In this document: piece by piece, positions 17,809 through 28,143 of the stretch
How positions within the stretch are numbered: position 1 is the stretch's first letter
Layout of the letters: each line of letters begins with the position of its first letter
From: Paraburkholderia kururiensis JCM 10599 = LMG 19447
Lineage (GTDB): Bacteria; Pseudomonadota; Gammaproteobacteria; Burkholderiales; Burkholderiaceae
Direction: 5' to 3'
DNA length: 64,000 nucleotides
Assembly: GCF_003986935.1 (NCBI RefSeq)
Contig: NZ_RJZE01000009.1
Coordinates: forward strand, 124,001-188,000
Translations under genes and position numbers: made by a program
The notes under the pieces: model-generated
What the model saw: the letters and a program-made list of their open reading frames with translations, nothing else
Told to the model about the DNA's origin: nothing
Databases searched by the model: none

Positions 17809-18453
17809 ATGAATGCACGTCGTTCTGCGGCGCGAGCGAAATGCAATTCTCCGGTCGCAGCCAGGACACAGCGAAGACGTAAAAGTCCCAATCAAGCTGT
17901 GGCCGCCTCAGACGCTTCCGATATGCAACGCGTCATCGGCACCGTTCGTAAATTGTCGCGGTAACAGCGCCTCTGCTGAAATCGATTACGAAGACCCGCA
18001 CTTCCCCATCTGGATTTTGCTTCGAGAATGGGGGCCATCACCTCAATGAACTTTTCCTTCGCGTCGTCAGCCACGAAGAACATGCTCGACGCGATTGCGG
18101 CACCAAGCATAGCGGTCCGCTGAGGGCGGGCACGCTACGCCTCATCCCTCAGTGTTCCGGAAAACGGGCTTTCAGGTCATCTGCCGCCTCCTGGAAAAAC
18201 TCACCCACCCATTGCCGGAGCGGCGCCGCGCTGATGCCTGTCTCGGCCGACGCGCCGCGCGCGGCGCCGCCCTTTTCCTGACTCGTATCGAGCCTACCCA
18301 CCGGTGGCGTGGACCTGCCACTTCACCGATCTCGACGCGACAGAGCATTCCGTGCGGCCCCGGTAATCGAGCGGCGCTTAGGTGTGGCTGCAGATTTCGC
18401 CGCCTATAGAAACTAGCCGGCGATAGCCAACACACATTCGAGCTAAAAACCGT
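17809..18453. other. Gene-poor stretch with possible decayed coding fragments
   Basis: About 650 bp with no intact gene I can support. On the minus strand 17892-18110 encodes 72 residues beginning MLGAAIASSMFFVADDAKEK, and a separate frame ending at a TGA near 18150 encodes a plausible C-terminus, QWVGEFFQEAADDLKARF. Both look more protein-like than random GC frames, but neither has a proper start. They may be remnants of one or two lost genes. Confidence 0.4.
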
Positions 18454-18488
18454 TTGACAGACGCTCTTACGATATATATCTTAAGATA
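18454..18488 (+). promoter_or_regulatory. Promoter and palindromic operator of padR-sip
   Basis: A consensus -35 TTGACA (18454-18459) is followed after 17 bp by TATCTT (18477-18482) as -10. The -10 is the left half of a perfect 12-bp palindrome TATCTTAAGATA (18477-18488). A repressor bound there would block RNA polymerase. The encoded PadR protein is the obvious candidate, which is inference. Confidence 0.75.
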
Positions 18489-18518
18489 CGTTTTACGACA
18501 CTTATGAGGAGTCATCCC

Positions 18519-19247
18519 ATGCGTCATCACCCGTTTTCCCGACACGGCGGCGCCCATCCGTTCCGTGACGGCTTTTCACTTCATGCGCTCTGGCACGCCA
18601 TGGGCCGCCACCATCATCGCCGCGGCGGCACGTTCTGGGGCGAGGGATTCGGCGGCCCGGGCGGCTTCGGCGGCGAAGGCGACGGCTTCGGACGTGCACG
18701 AAAATTCACCTCCGAAGACCTCCAATTGCTGCTTCTCGCGCTGCTCGCGGAACAGCCCAGCCACGGCTATGAACTCATCAAGGCGCTCGATGCACGCTCG
18801 AACGGCTTCTATAGCCCGAGCCCCGGCATGGTCTATCCCGCACTCACCTATCTGGAGGAAGTGGGTTACGTCACGGTGCAGGTAGAAGGCAACCGCAAAC
18901 GCTATGAGCTGTCCGATGCCGGCCGCGTCTATCTGGCCGAGAACCGTGAACGCGCCGACCTGATGCTCGCCAAACTCACGCACATCGCTCGCAAGATGGA
19001 CATCATGCGTCGCGCGTTCGCGGGCGAAGAAGCTCCGGACACGACGGAAGGCGGCTGGGTGCCCGAACTCGTGGAAGCGCGACGCGCGCTCAAACATGCA
19101 CTATTGCGCCGCACCGATGCGACGCCCGACGAGCAGCGCCGCATTGCCGCCATCCTCGCCCGCGCCACGGCGGAAATTGAGGGCGACGGCGAGCACGGCG
19201 GTCAGCACGGCGGTCAGCGCGGCGGCCGCCCCGCAGACGACATCTGA
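18519..19247 (+). CDS. PadR family transcriptional regulator
   Basis: A 242-residue regulator with a His/Gly-rich N-terminal tail (residues 1-60, including several HHxxRH stretches and GGPGGFGG) followed by a PadR winged helix (about 63-140, LLLLALLAEQPSHGYELIKAL and SPGMVYPALTYLEEVGYV) and a C-terminal helical part ending in a Gly/His-rich tail. The His-rich tail could bind metal. The start at 18519 has GAGGAG upstream; an ATG at 18504 overlaps that site and is less likely. It is followed after 29 bp by a siderophore-interacting protein, a pairing seen in other proteobacteria, pointing to iron-linked control. Confidence 0.92.
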   Translation: MRHHPFSRHGGAHPFRDGFSLHALWHAMGRHHHRRGGTFWGEGFGGPGGFGGEGDGFGRARKFTSEDLQLLLLALLAEQPSHGYELIKALDARSNGFYSPSPGMVYPALTYLEEVGYVTVQVEGNRKRYELSDAGRVYLAENRERADLMLAKLTHIARKMDIMRRAFAGEEAPDTTEGGWVPELVEARRALKHALLRRTDATPDEQRRIAAILARATAEIEGDGEHGGQHGGQRGGRPADDI

Positions 19248-19276
19248 ACGCCAATGCATCCAATCTGGAGGGCTTC

Positions 19277-20095
19277 ATGCAAGAGAATGCCAGTCTCGAC
19301 GTAATACGTATCCGTCATCCCTTGAAGTTCCGTTTGGTACAGGTCGCGCGAGTGCATGCAGTCACGCCCTCGCTGGTACGAGTCACGCTCACGGGCGACG
19401 ACCTGCATGATTTCGAGTCCGCCTCGTTCGACGACCACGTAAAGGTCTTTTTCCCGGAACCGGGCGCGATGAAACCCACTCTGCCTACCCTGGGCCCCGA
19501 AGGCATTGTCTGGCCGGAAGGTCTGCCCAAACCTGTTGCACGCGACTACACCCCGCGCCGCTTCGACCGTGCCGCGCGCGAACTCGACATCGAATTCGTG
19601 CTGCACGATGCAGGGCCTGCTTCGGCATGGGCTGCGCAGGCAAAAGCCGGTCAATACCTCGGCATTGGGGGGCCGCGTGGGTCGATGGTGATTCCGGCGG
19701 GTTTCGACTGGCACCTGCTTGTCGGCGACGAGACCGCGTTGCCCGCCATCGCCCGCCGCCTGGAAGAACTGCCGCAAGGCGTGCGCGCGGCGGTCGTGCT
19801 CGAAGTGGGCGATCCGTCCGCGCGTATCGAGTTTCGTACGGCCGCCAGCCTCTACACCGTCTGGCGCTATCGCGACGAGGCGTGGCGCGGCGATGCGTGC
19901 GGACTGGTCGAAGCCGTGCGCGAAACGTATCTGCCGCCGGGCACCGGCTTCGTCTGGGCCGCGGGCGAGTCGTCAGCGATCCGCGCCGTGCGCGAGTATC
20001 TGTGCAACGAGCGTGGCGTCGACAAGAAGTGCATTCGTGCGTCGAGCTACTGGCGCCGCGGCGCACAGGCGGTGCACGAGTCGATCGACGACTGA
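19277..20095 (+). CDS. Siderophore-interacting protein (ferric-siderophore reductase, FAD type)
   Basis: A 272-residue NAD(P)H:flavin-type reductase of the SIP/ViuB family, which releases iron from ferric siderophores in the cytoplasm. RDYTPRRFD is the FAD-binding RxYTxR motif; the C-terminal part ends in SSYWRRG, also typical. The start at 19277 follows GGAGG-like bases. It shares an operon with the PadR gene 29 bp upstream. No siderophore synthesis or TonB receptor genes are near. Confidence 0.93.
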   Translation: MQENASLDVIRIRHPLKFRLVQVARVHAVTPSLVRVTLTGDDLHDFESASFDDHVKVFFPEPGAMKPTLPTLGPEGIVWPEGLPKPVARDYTPRRFDRAARELDIEFVLHDAGPASAWAAQAKAGQYLGIGGPRGSMVIPAGFDWHLLVGDETALPAIARRLEELPQGVRAAVVLEVGDPSARIEFRTAASLYTVWRYRDEAWRGDACGLVEAVRETYLPPGTGFVWAAGESSAIRAVREYLCNERGVDKKCIRASSYWRRGAQAVHESIDD

Positions 20096-20184
20096 ATATG
20101 CAGCCGCGCGCCCATATGCCTTGGTGGGCTTGAACCGCCCTGACAGACGAGCGCGCAGCGGTATGGAGTGACGTGCAATAAAGT

Positions 20185-21303
20185 TCAGGCGCGACGGCGT
20201 GCCCGCACGGCCTCGGCGAGTTCCTGCAGCACCGGCTCCGTCTGGCTCCAGCCAAGGCATGCGTCGGTAATCGACACGCCACGCTTGAGCGGCACGCCCG
20301 GCTTGAGGTCCTGGCGTCCCTCTTCCAGGTGACTCTCGATCATCACGCCCACAATGCGGCGTTCGCCCGCCGATAGTTGCAGCGCCAGATCGTGGGCCAC
20401 GTCGCGCTGACGCAGGTGGGACTTGTTCGAGTTCGCATGCGAGCAATCGACCATGACCTGCTCGGGCAACCCCGCCGCATGCAGCGCGGCGCAAGCTTCG
20501 GCAATCGATGCGTTGTCGTAGTTCGGCCCCTTCTTGCCGCCGCGCAGGATCACGTGCGTGTCCTCGTTGCCGCGCGTTTCGAAGATCGCGGCCATGCCCA
20601 TCTTCGTCATGCCCATGAAGGCGTGGCTCGCGCGCGCCGCAACGATCGCATCCGCGGCGATCTGCACGCCGCCGTCCGTACCGTTCTTGAAGCCGATCGG
20701 GCAGCTGAGGCCGGAAGCGAGTTGCCGGTGGCTCTGGCTTTCCGTCGTGCGCGCACCGATTGCGCCCCACGCGACGAGGTCCGCAATGTATTGCGGGCTC
20801 AGCAGATCGAGAAACTCCGTTCCCGTGGGCAGACCTAGCGCGTCGATGTCGAGCAACAACTGGCGCGCCGCACGCAGCCCCTCGTTGATACGGAAGCTGC
20901 CGTCCAGCCGCGGGTCGTTGATGTAGCCTTTCCAGCCCACCGTGGTGCGCGGCTTTTCGAAATACACGCGCATCACGATCAGCAATTCGTCACGCAGCGC
21001 GTCGGCACTGCGCTTCAGGGCATGTGCGTATTCCATGGCCTGATCGTGATCGTGAATCGAGCACGGCCCTACCACCGCGATGAGACGGTCGTCGCGCCCC
21101 TTCAGCACATTCGCAATGGCGGCGCGGCTTGCTTCCACGAGCGTCTGCGTCGCCTCGGGCACAGGCAGTTCGTCGAGCAGCAGCGCCGGGGAAATGAGCG
21201 GGCGCACCGCGCCGATGCGCACGTCGTCGATGCGGGTGGTGTCCTGGGTGGCGTCGGCCACGCCGGCTTCCTGATCGTGCTGCGGGTTGTCGATGCGCGT
21301 CAC
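20185..21303 (-). CDS. aroG: 3-deoxy-7-phosphoheptulonate (DAHP) synthase, class I
   Basis: A 372-residue AroF/G/H-type enzyme that condenses phosphoenolpyruvate and erythrose-4-phosphate, the first step of the shikimate pathway. Landmarks: VVGPCSIHD, MRVYFEKPRTTVGWKG, IGARTTESQSHR, GFKNGTDG and DCSHANSNK. These include the metal and PEP ligands. The start is a GTG at 21303 with AGGAG six bases upstream; a GTG at 21342 has no ribosome site. Feedback type (Phe, Tyr or Trp) cannot be read with confidence. No leader peptide or attenuator was found. Confidence 0.95.
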   Translation of the reverse strand: MTRIDNPQHDQEAGVADATQDTTRIDDVRIGAVRPLISPALLLDELPVPEATQTLVEASRAAIANVLKGRDDRLIAVVGPCSIHDHDQAMEYAHALKRSADALRDELLIVMRVYFEKPRTTVGWKGYINDPRLDGSFRINEGLRAARQLLLDIDALGLPTGTEFLDLLSPQYIADLVAWGAIGARTTESQSHRQLASGLSCPIGFKNGTDGGVQIAADAIVAARASHAFMGMTKMGMAAIFETRGNEDTHVILRGGKKGPNYDNASIAEACAALHAAGLPEQVMVDCSHANSNKSHLRQRDVAHDLALQLSAGERRIVGVMIESHLEEGRQDLKPGVPLKRGVSITDACLGWSQTEPVLQELAEAVRARRRA

Positions 21304-21314
21304 GGCATGCTCCT
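21303..21314 (-). promoter_or_regulatory. Ribosome site deciding the GTG start of aroG
   Basis: On the minus strand AGGAG (21314-21310) precedes GTG at 21303 by six bases. No comparable site precedes the alternative GTG at 21342. Confidence 0.7.
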
Positions 21315-21658
21315 GCGGATACGAAGACTGGTGGAAAGTCACGGATTATCTCACCGCGCGGGCGCCAAAGCGCCGGCTGCGGCAACACTGGCCAAGGACG
21401 CGAGCCGCTGCGACCATGCGCCTCAACTGCTTCCGAAGATTCAAGGGCCTGAGAGCTCGGACCCATTCCTCGGGGCGACGATGCATGCAGAACGCAAACA
21501 TCGAACAACGAGGCATGGAAAATTCTCACGCGACCACACTTCAGCAACTTCGCGCTGCTGCCGATATCAAGGCCATACAACAACCATGGATATGCGCGAC
21601 GTTCGCTTTGGAACACCCGTTTCAGTGCCATGCCGCAATCCGCTTTCTGGGAGCCAGC
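21304..21658. other. Intergenic control region between divergent aroG and motA
   Basis: About 355 bp. It must hold both promoters, but no clear -35/-10 pair, sigma-28 motif or operator stands out. A frame open upstream of motA is not protein-like. Confidence 0.5.
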
Positions 21659-22528
21659 ATGTTTGTCGCCATTGGATGGGTGGTCGTGATTGGGTCGGTC
21701 ATCGGCAGTTTCGTGGGCGTGGGCGGGCATCTGCCCGCGCTCGTGCAACCGTTCGAATTCCTCTGCATCTTCGGTGCCGCCGTGGGCGCGTTCGTGGTCA
21801 GCAATCCTGTCTCCACACTTCGCAAAACGTTGAAAAGCCTGCCCGCGTGCTTCAAGGGCCCCGGCTACTCGAAGGAAAAATATCTCGAGCTCATCGCCCT
21901 GCTGTACGAGCTGCTCCAAAAGGCGCGCAAGGACGGCATGATGGCGCTCGAGGCGGACGTCAACGCGCCGGAGGAAAGCGCGATCTTCCAGAAGTACTCG
22001 CACGTGCTTGAAGACCATCATCTGCTCGACTTCATCGTGGACTATCTGCGCATGATGTCCACGGGCAACGTCAACGTGCTCGAAGTGCAGGACTTGATGG
22101 ACGAAGAGCTTGCAACGCATCACGCCGAGTCTTCGGTGGCGGCACAGGCCATCCAGAAGATGGCAGATGGCCTGCCCGCGTTCGGCATCGTGGCCGCCGT
22201 GATGGGCGTCGTGCACACCATGGGGTCCGTAGGCGCGCCGCCCGCGGTACTTGGCGAGATGATTGCCGGCGCGCTCGTGGGCACCTTCCTCGGCATCCTG
22301 CTTTCGTATGGCTTCATCGGCCCGGTTGCAGACCTGCTCAGTGCACGCGGACGCGCCGAAGCGAAACCGTTTCAGTGCGTGAAGGCCGTGCTGCTCGCGT
22401 CGTTGAGCGGCTATGCGCCCGCGATCGCCGTCGAGTTCGGTCGCAAGGTGCTCTTCACTGCGGACCGCCCGAGCTTCCAGGAACTCGAAGACGCGGTGCG
22501 CGCGACGAAGTCGCCCAAAGCGGCCTGA
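21659..22528 (+). CDS. motA: Flagellar motor stator protein MotA
   Basis: A 289-residue inner-membrane protein of the proton-type MotA family. Helices lie at about residues 1-22, 28-50, 170-195 and 205-225, with a cytoplasmic loop between. GLPAFGIVAAVMGVVHTMG contains the conserved proline of TM3. It forms the MotA5-MotB2 stator with the next gene. The start at 21659 has GGGAG five bases upstream and gives the standard MotA N-terminus (MFVAIGWVVVIGSVIGS). No flagellar or chemotaxis genes are adjacent. Confidence 0.94.
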   Translation: MFVAIGWVVVIGSVIGSFVGVGGHLPALVQPFEFLCIFGAAVGAFVVSNPVSTLRKTLKSLPACFKGPGYSKEKYLELIALLYELLQKARKDGMMALEADVNAPEESAIFQKYSHVLEDHHLLDFIVDYLRMMSTGNVNVLEVQDLMDEELATHHAESSVAAQAIQKMADGLPAFGIVAAVMGVVHTMGSVGAPPAVLGEMIAGALVGTFLGILLSYGFIGPVADLLSARGRAEAKPFQCVKAVLLASLSGYAPAIAVEFGRKVLFTADRPSFQELEDAVRATKSPKAA

Positions 22529-22545
22529 CCCGCGGGGAGTCACGT

Positions 22546-23541
22546 ATGGCGACGAAACCTCCCAACGGGAACCGGTCCTCGCAGCGCGAAGAACTGGCGG
22601 CCATCATCGTGCGCCGCGGGCGGCGCCACGAAGAGCATGGGCATCATGGCGGCGCATGGAAGATCGCCTATGCCGACTTCGTGACGGCCATGATGGCGTT
22701 CTTCCTGCTGATGTGGCTGCTCGGATCCACGTCGAAATACGAGAAGCAGGGTATTGAGGATTACTTCAATACGCCTCTCTCGGTCATGCTCGGCACGAAG
22801 GACGGCTCGGGCGCCTCGCGCCCCAATGTCGTACAAGGCGGCGGCCGCGACCTCGCGAACACGAAGCCCGGCGACGGTGCGCAACAGCAGCCGCAACCTG
22901 CATCAGCTCACGCGGCGTCGGTCGCGGTGCCCGCGCCGGCCGACACGGAAAAGCTCAAGCAATTGAAAGCGAAGCTCTCCGCGTTGATCGAGCAGACCCC
23001 TGCATTGCGCGCGTTCAAGGACCAGATCCGCATCTCCATCACGAACGAAGGGCTGCGCATCGAAATCGTCGATTCGCAGAACCGGCCTATGTTCGCATCA
23101 GGCAGCGCGAAACCGGAGAGCTATGCGACCACGATCCTCATGCAGATCGGCTCCGCACTGAACGACGTGGAAAACCGCATCTCGATTGCAGGCCACACCG
23201 ATGCCGTACCCTACAGCGGCGGTACGGCCGGCTATTCGAACTGGGATCTCTCGTCAGATCGCGCGAATGCGGCGCGCCGCGCGCTCGTAGCCGGCGGCAT
23301 GCGTGAGGACAAGGTGCTGCAGGTGCGCGGCCTCGCCGACGTGCTGCCGCTCGATCGCAACGTGGCCGACGAACCCACCAATCGTCGCATCAGCATTCTC
23401 GTGCTCAATCATGCAGCGGAGCAGGCGTTCTTCAGCGACGGCGGCCGCACGACGATAAACGGTGGGCAGCCGTTGAACCTGCACGGCACAAATGCGCCCG
23501 TAGTCAGCACCGCCGCTGCGGCGCCGGTTGCAACTCAATAA
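22546..23541 (+). CDS. motB: Flagellar motor stator protein MotB
   Basis: A 331-residue partner of MotA. The single membrane helix contains [18 protein letters not shown], with Asp44 the proton-carrying residue. A plug/linker and Gln/Ala/Pro-rich stretch (about 95-130) lead to a C-terminal OmpA-like peptidoglycan-binding domain (about 175-300, [10 protein letters not shown] and [13 protein letters not shown]). It starts 17 bp after motA. Its 3' end overlaps the convergent boxA end by 7 bp, so no terminator separates them. Confidence 0.95.
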   Translation: MATKPPNGNRSSQREELAAIIVRRGRRHEEHGHHGGAWKIAYADFVTAMMAFFLLMWLLGSTSKYEKQGIEDYFNTPLSVMLGTKDGSGASRPNVVQGGGRDLANTKPGDGAQQQPQPASAHAASVAVPAPADTEKLKQLKAKLSALIEQTPALRAFKDQIRISITNEGLRIEIVDSQNRPMFASGSAKPESYATTILMQIGSALNDVENRISIAGHTDAVPYSGGTAGYSNWDLSSDRANAARRALVAGGMREDKVLQVRGLADVLPLDRNVADEPTNRRISILVLNHAAEQAFFSDGGRTTINGGQPLNLHGTNAPVVSTAAAAPVATQ

Positions 23542-24806
23542 GTCTCCAGATGCAGGCGCCCTTCCCGGACAAGGCGCGGCCATAGCGTGTCCCACGCGAG
23601 GCCGTGCTGCCCGGCGATGTCCCGCAGTGTCTGCAGTACGCCCTCCTCCATGCCCTTCAAGCCGCACACATAGAGGTAAGTGTTGGCATCCCTGAGCAAT
23701 TGCGCAACGTCAGCAGCACGTTCGCGCATCGCATCCTGCACGTAGCGCTTCGGCTCGCCTGGCGTTCGCGAGAACGCCAACGTGGTATCGATGAAATCCT
23801 TCGGCAAGTTCGTGAGCGGCCCGAAATACGGAAGTTCCTCGCGCGTGCGCGCACCGAAGAACAGCATCAACTTGCCCGTTGCACCCTTCAGCCTGCGGCG
23901 ACGCCGATACTCCGTCATTGCACGCATGGGCGCGGATCCTGTTCCCGTGCAGATCATGAGCAGATGCGAATCGGGATGGTTAGGCATCAGAAACGTGCTG
24001 CCGAACGGCCCGATCACCTGCACGCGGTCGCCTTTTTTCAGATCGCAGAGATAGTTCGAGCACACGCCGTGCGCCGCATCGCCATGGTGGTCGCGCGTCA
24101 CGCGCTTCACCGTGAGCGACACGTTGTTGTAGCCCTTGCGCTCGCCGTCGCGTGGACTCGCAATCGAATATTGCCTTGCATGGTGCAGTTTGCCGTCTTT
24201 CGTCGCGCCCGGCGGCAAGATACCGATGGACTGGCCTTCCAGCACGGGAAACGGCAATGCGCCGAAGTCGAGCACGATGTGATGGATGTCGCTTTCGGCG
24301 GTCTCGTCGGTCACGCGGTAATTGCCGGCCACTGTCGCAACCACAGGCGCCTTGTGCGTGTAGAGATTCACGTAAGGTTTCGCGGCCGACCATGGCGGCA
24401 CCGTGGAACCACGCACGGTGTCCACGTCGGGTCCTTCGGATTCGTCGTCTTCCATGCCCGCTGTTCTCGCCGCGCCGTTCCCCTCGAGCGCCGTCTGCTG
24501 GGCAAGCGTGTCGAGTGCCGCACTCGCCGCCGTACTTTGTGCCGGCAACGCGTCCCACGTGAACTGCTCTTCGATGCCGTATGCGTCGGCCTTCAATACC
24601 GTGCGCCAGTTGTCGATCGCGCCCGTGGGGCACGGCGGCACGCACGCCATGCAGCCGTTGCAGACCTCAGCGTCGACCACGTAGTTGTTGCTGTCGTGCG
24701 TGATCGCGTCGATGGGGCAGGTTTCCTCACAGGTGTTGCACCGGATGCAGATCTCAGGATCGATCAGATGCTGCCGGAGGACTTCGATGGGTGCGGGTCC
24801 GTTCAT
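23535..24806 (-). CDS. boxA: Benzoyl-CoA 2,3-epoxidase reductase subunit BoxA
   Basis: A 423-residue iron-sulfur flavoprotein that passes electrons from NADPH to BoxB. The N-terminal ferredoxin domain binds two [4Fe-4S] clusters through C20, C23, C26, C30 and C49, C52, C55, C59. A linker (about 75-145) leads to an FNR-like reductase with FAD motif RQYSIAS and NADP motif [13 protein letters not shown]; the C-terminus ends in the aromatic ETY typical of FNR folds. The start follows GGGGAG. It is the last gene of the leftward boxC-boxB-boxA operon. Confidence 0.96.
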   Translation of the reverse strand: MNGPAPIEVLRQHLIDPEICIRCNTCEETCPIDAITHDSNNYVVDAEVCNGCMACVPPCPTGAIDNWRTVLKADAYGIEEQFTWDALPAQSTAASAALDTLAQQTALEGNGAARTAGMEDDESEGPDVDTVRGSTVPPWSAAKPYVNLYTHKAPVVATVAGNYRVTDETAESDIHHIVLDFGALPFPVLEGQSIGILPPGATKDGKLHHARQYSIASPRDGERKGYNNVSLTVKRVTRDHHGDAAHGVCSNYLCDLKKGDRVQVIGPFGSTFLMPNHPDSHLLMICTGTGSAPMRAMTEYRRRRRLKGATGKLMLFFGARTREELPYFGPLTNLPKDFIDTTLAFSRTPGEPKRYVQDAMRERAADVAQLLRDANTYLYVCGLKGMEEGVLQTLRDIAGQHGLAWDTLWPRLVREGRLHLETY

Positions 24807-24876
24807 GTCTGCTCCCCTTTCCGCGGCGGCGGCTATCTTGTGCGGCATGACACCGTGTGCCGCCGCGCGGAAAGAC

Positions 24877-26313
24877 TTAGTTGAAACGCACGTACTCGAA
24901 CTCGACGGGCTGACGGTTGATGCCCATCGCAGGCGGCGCAATCCAGTTCGCAAACTTCCCGGGCTCGGCCACGCGACCCATCAGCGAGGCCACGTAGGCA
25001 CGGTCTTCTGCGGAAGGCAGCCACGCAGCTTCATTCGCGGCCCATTCCGTTTCGCTCACGATGCGGCCATCCGGCGAGACACGAACACCCGCGAACGTGC
25101 CGATGCGGCGATTGAACGCCTTGTGCGGCACCGTCAGGCGGAAATCGATGCCGGCCTTTTCGAGGACCTTGTTCCAGCGATTCACGCCCGCCACGGAGTC
25201 TTTGATGTAATCGTCGCGCAGCACCTCGTTCATCGCGTTAAGCATGGGAACCTCGCGCTCCACGAGCCGGCCGTCCTCCACGTCGAGCAGGCGATATTGC
25301 TGGCCGTTCAATTGATGATCGTCGTCGCGCTTGCCCTCTTCGTAGCGTCCCTTCAGGCCAGAGCTATAGAACGTTGCGGCATTGGACGACTGGTCCGCAC
25401 CGAACAGGTCGACCGTCACCGAGTAGTGAAAATTGAGATACCGCTGGATCGTGTCGAGGTCGATCACGCCTGCAGCGCGCAGCCGTGCCGGGTCTTCGGT
25501 GCGAAGCTCGTTCATCACCTGGGCCGTGCGCTGCACGACACGCGAGACACCCGATTCGCCCACGAACATGTGATGCGCCTCTTCCGTCAACATGAACTTC
25601 GTCGTCCGTGCCAGCGGATCGAAACCCGACTCCGCAAGTGCCGACAACTGGAACTTGCCGTCACGATCCGTGAAGTACGTGAACATGAAGAACGAGAGCC
25701 AGTCAGGCGTTCTTTCGTTGAACGCGCCCAGAATGCGCGGGTTGTCTTCATCGCCCGAACGGCGACCGAGCAACGCTTCGGCTTCCTCACGACCATCCCG
25801 GCCGAAGTAACGATGTAGCAGATAAACCATCGCCCACAGATGACGACCTTCTTCCACGTTCACCTGGAAGAGGTTGCGCAGATCGTAGAGCGAAGGCGCC
25901 GTGAGGCCCAGATGACGCTGCTGCTCCACCGACGCCGGCTCCGTGTCCCCCTGCGTGACGATGATGCGGCGCAGATTCGCACGATGCTCGCCCGGCACGT
26001 CCTGCCACGCGGGCTCCCCCTTGTGTTCTCCGAAATGAATCTTGCGGTCGGCCTCGCCCGGCGTGAGAAAAATGCCCCAGCGATAGTCGGGCATCTTCAC
26101 GTAATCGAAATGCGCCCAGCCACCGGGATCGACGCTCACGGCCGTGCGCAGATACACGTCGTAGTCGTGCGAGCCGTCCGGGCCCATGTCGGCCCACCAC
26201 GAGAGGAAGTTCGGTTGCCATTGTTCGAGCGCGCGTTGCAGCGTGCGATCGTCGGCGAGATTCACGTTGTTCGGAATCTTCTCGCTGTAGTTGATCGAGG
26301 TGATCGTGGACAT
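24877..26313 (-). CDS. boxB: Benzoyl-CoA 2,3-epoxidase oxygenase subunit BoxB
   Basis: A 478-residue non-heme diiron oxygenase that converts benzoyl-CoA to its 2,3-epoxide with O2. Diiron ligand motifs ExxH are visible in NVEEGRHLW (E155, H158) and LTEEAHHMF (E245, H248 or the neighbouring pair). Length matches known BoxB (about 475). It lies between boxC and boxA, 70 bp from boxA and 62 bp from boxC, on one transcript. Confidence 0.97.
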   Translation of the reverse strand: MSTITSINYSEKIPNNVNLADDRTLQRALEQWQPNFLSWWADMGPDGSHDYDVYLRTAVSVDPGGWAHFDYVKMPDYRWGIFLTPGEADRKIHFGEHKGEPAWQDVPGEHRANLRRIIVTQGDTEPASVEQQRHLGLTAPSLYDLRNLFQVNVEEGRHLWAMVYLLHRYFGRDGREEAEALLGRRSGDEDNPRILGAFNERTPDWLSFFMFTYFTDRDGKFQLSALAESGFDPLARTTKFMLTEEAHHMFVGESGVSRVVQRTAQVMNELRTEDPARLRAAGVIDLDTIQRYLNFHYSVTVDLFGADQSSNAATFYSSGLKGRYEEGKRDDDHQLNGQQYRLLDVEDGRLVEREVPMLNAMNEVLRDDYIKDSVAGVNRWNKVLEKAGIDFRLTVPHKAFNRRIGTFAGVRVSPDGRIVSETEWAANEAAWLPSAEDRAYVASLMGRVAEPGKFANWIAPPAMGINRQPVEFEYVRFN

Positions 26314-26375
26314 ATCGGTTCCTTGTGCGAATGCTGCGAGTGTCGGTTTGCGTTGCGCCTGTGGCGAATGCGGCT

Positions 26376-28103
26376 TCAGACGCGGGCCACGTCGAACTGC
26401 GCCTTGCTGCCCTTGCCGTACACCTTGAGCGCGCCCTTCTCGCCCACCGCGTTTGGCCGGTTGAAAATCCAGTTCTGCCAGGCAGAGAGGCGGCCGAAGA
26501 TGCGTGTCTCCATTGTCTCGGGTCCGTTGAAGCGAAGGTTCGCTTCGAGGCCTGTCAGGGCGTCCGGCGACATCGCGGTGCGCTCTTCAAGCGCGATGCG
26601 GATCTCGTCGGCCCAGTCGATGTCGTCGGGCGCAGCGGTGACGAGACCCAGACGATCGGCCTCGACCGGCTTCACTGACGTTCCGATCGTGGCGCGCACG
26701 GCGTCGAGCTGCGCGGCATCGTCGTAGAAACGACGCGCAAGGCGCGACTGATGCGTGACCATGGGATACAGACCGAAGTTGACTTCGGAGAGCGTGATGG
26801 CGGGCTCTTCGTCCTCGTTGGCGGGCAGCGCCGCCATGTAGCTGCGGTCGGCGGCGAACGCGAGTTCCGCGAACGTGCCCGCGAAGCAAGAACCCGGCTC
26901 AATGAGCGCGAACAAGGAGCGCGACGATACGTCGATACGTGCGAGCGTGCGGCGCAGCATGCCGATGGTCTCGCGCACCAACCAGTGCTCGCGATGCGCC
27001 ATAAGCACCGCGTCGGCGGCGAGCACCGCGCGTGCGTCACCTTCCGTCTTGAAGATCCACGTGCCGATGTCGAGCTCGTTGGTGCGCATCGAGAGAATCG
27101 CGTCGTCGAGTTCGCGCGCGAACTGCAGCGGCCACCAGTTGGCGCCGGCCGCCACGATGGCGTCGATGTTGTCCGGCTGCGGCCCTTGCGGCGCTTTCGC
27201 CGTGAAGGTGGCGATTCGGCGCGCACGGTCGATCGCGACTTCAACGGTGTGATACGAGAGTCCGTTCTCGCGGTCCGTGCGTTCGATACGCGTGAGCGCT
27301 ACGCCTTTCGCCTCCGCCGGACGGTCGCTCTGCGCAGCGAGTTCCAGCGCGCGCGCCTTGATAGCGTGATCGAACTGATTCGGCTTCACGACCTCGTCCA
27401 CGAGGCGCCACGCCTTGGCGCGCTCGCCGCGAATGCCCTCCACCACCGTGCAGAAGATATCGGCGCGATCGTGACGCACATGGCGCTTGTCGGTCAGACG
27501 CGTCAGTCCGCCCGTGCCCGGCAGCACGCCGAGCAGCGGGACTTCCGGCAGGGCCACCGACGACGAGCGGTCGTCTACCAGCCAGATTTCGTCGCACGCC
27601 ATGGCGAGTTCATAGCCGCCGCCCGCGCACGCGCCGTTTACCGCGGCGAGAAACTTGAGTCCGGAATGGCGCGACGAGTCTTCCATTCCATTGCGCGTTT
27701 CATTCGTGAACTTGCAGAAGTTGACCTTCCATGCATGCGAAGACAGGCCGAGCATGAAGATGTTGGCACCCGAGCAGAACACGCGGTCCTTCAGGCTGGT
27801 CAGCACCACGCTGCGAACTTCAGGATGCTCGAAGCGGATGCGCTGGATTGCATCGTGCAGTTCGATGTCGACGCCGAGATCATATGAATTCAGCTTCAGG
27901 CGGTAGCCGTCGCGAATGCCGCCATCTTCGGCGATGTCGATGCCGAGCGTAGCCACGGGGCCCTCGAACGTCAGCTTCCAGTGGCGGTACTGGGATGGAT
28001 CGGTACGGTAGTCGACGCGAGTGGCTGCGACCCCGAGCGGGGCTGCGGCGGAAGGGGTGGAAGCGGTGGCATGAAGCGGGTGAGCGGCTTGCGCTGAGGA
28101 CAT
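26376..28103 (-). CDS. boxC: 2,3-epoxybenzoyl-CoA dihydrolase BoxC
   Basis: A 575-residue enlarged crotonase-family enzyme that opens the epoxide ring with two waters, releasing formate and 3,4-dehydroadipyl-CoA semialdehyde. The crotonase core is near residues 90-260 (FCSGANIFMLG, ACAGGGYELAMACDEIWLVDD). The C-terminal part carries a second, diverged crotonase-like region. An Ala/Pro-rich N-terminal tail is present. The start at 28103 follows AGGAG six bases upstream; the ATG nine codons earlier lies before that site. It is the first gene of the box operon, behind the promoter at 28144-28172. Confidence 0.96.
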   Translation of the reverse strand: MSSAQAAHPLHATASTPSAAAPLGVAATRVDYRTDPSQYRHWKLTFEGPVATLGIDIAEDGGIRDGYRLKLNSYDLGVDIELHDAIQRIRFEHPEVRSVVLTSLKDRVFCSGANIFMLGLSSHAWKVNFCKFTNETRNGMEDSSRHSGLKFLAAVNGACAGGGYELAMACDEIWLVDDRSSSVALPEVPLLGVLPGTGGLTRLTDKRHVRHDRADIFCTVVEGIRGERAKAWRLVDEVVKPNQFDHAIKARALELAAQSDRPAEAKGVALTRIERTDRENGLSYHTVEVAIDRARRIATFTAKAPQGPQPDNIDAIVAAGANWWPLQFARELDDAILSMRTNELDIGTWIFKTEGDARAVLAADAVLMAHREHWLVRETIGMLRRTLARIDVSSRSLFALIEPGSCFAGTFAELAFAADRSYMAALPANEDEEPAITLSEVNFGLYPMVTHQSRLARRFYDDAAQLDAVRATIGTSVKPVEADRLGLVTAAPDDIDWADEIRIALEERTAMSPDALTGLEANLRFNGPETMETRIFGRLSAWQNWIFNRPNAVGEKGALKVYGKGSKAQFDVARV

Positions 28104-28143
28104 GGGTGTCTCCTGGACGGTGCAGTGCATGCTGTTTCACCGA

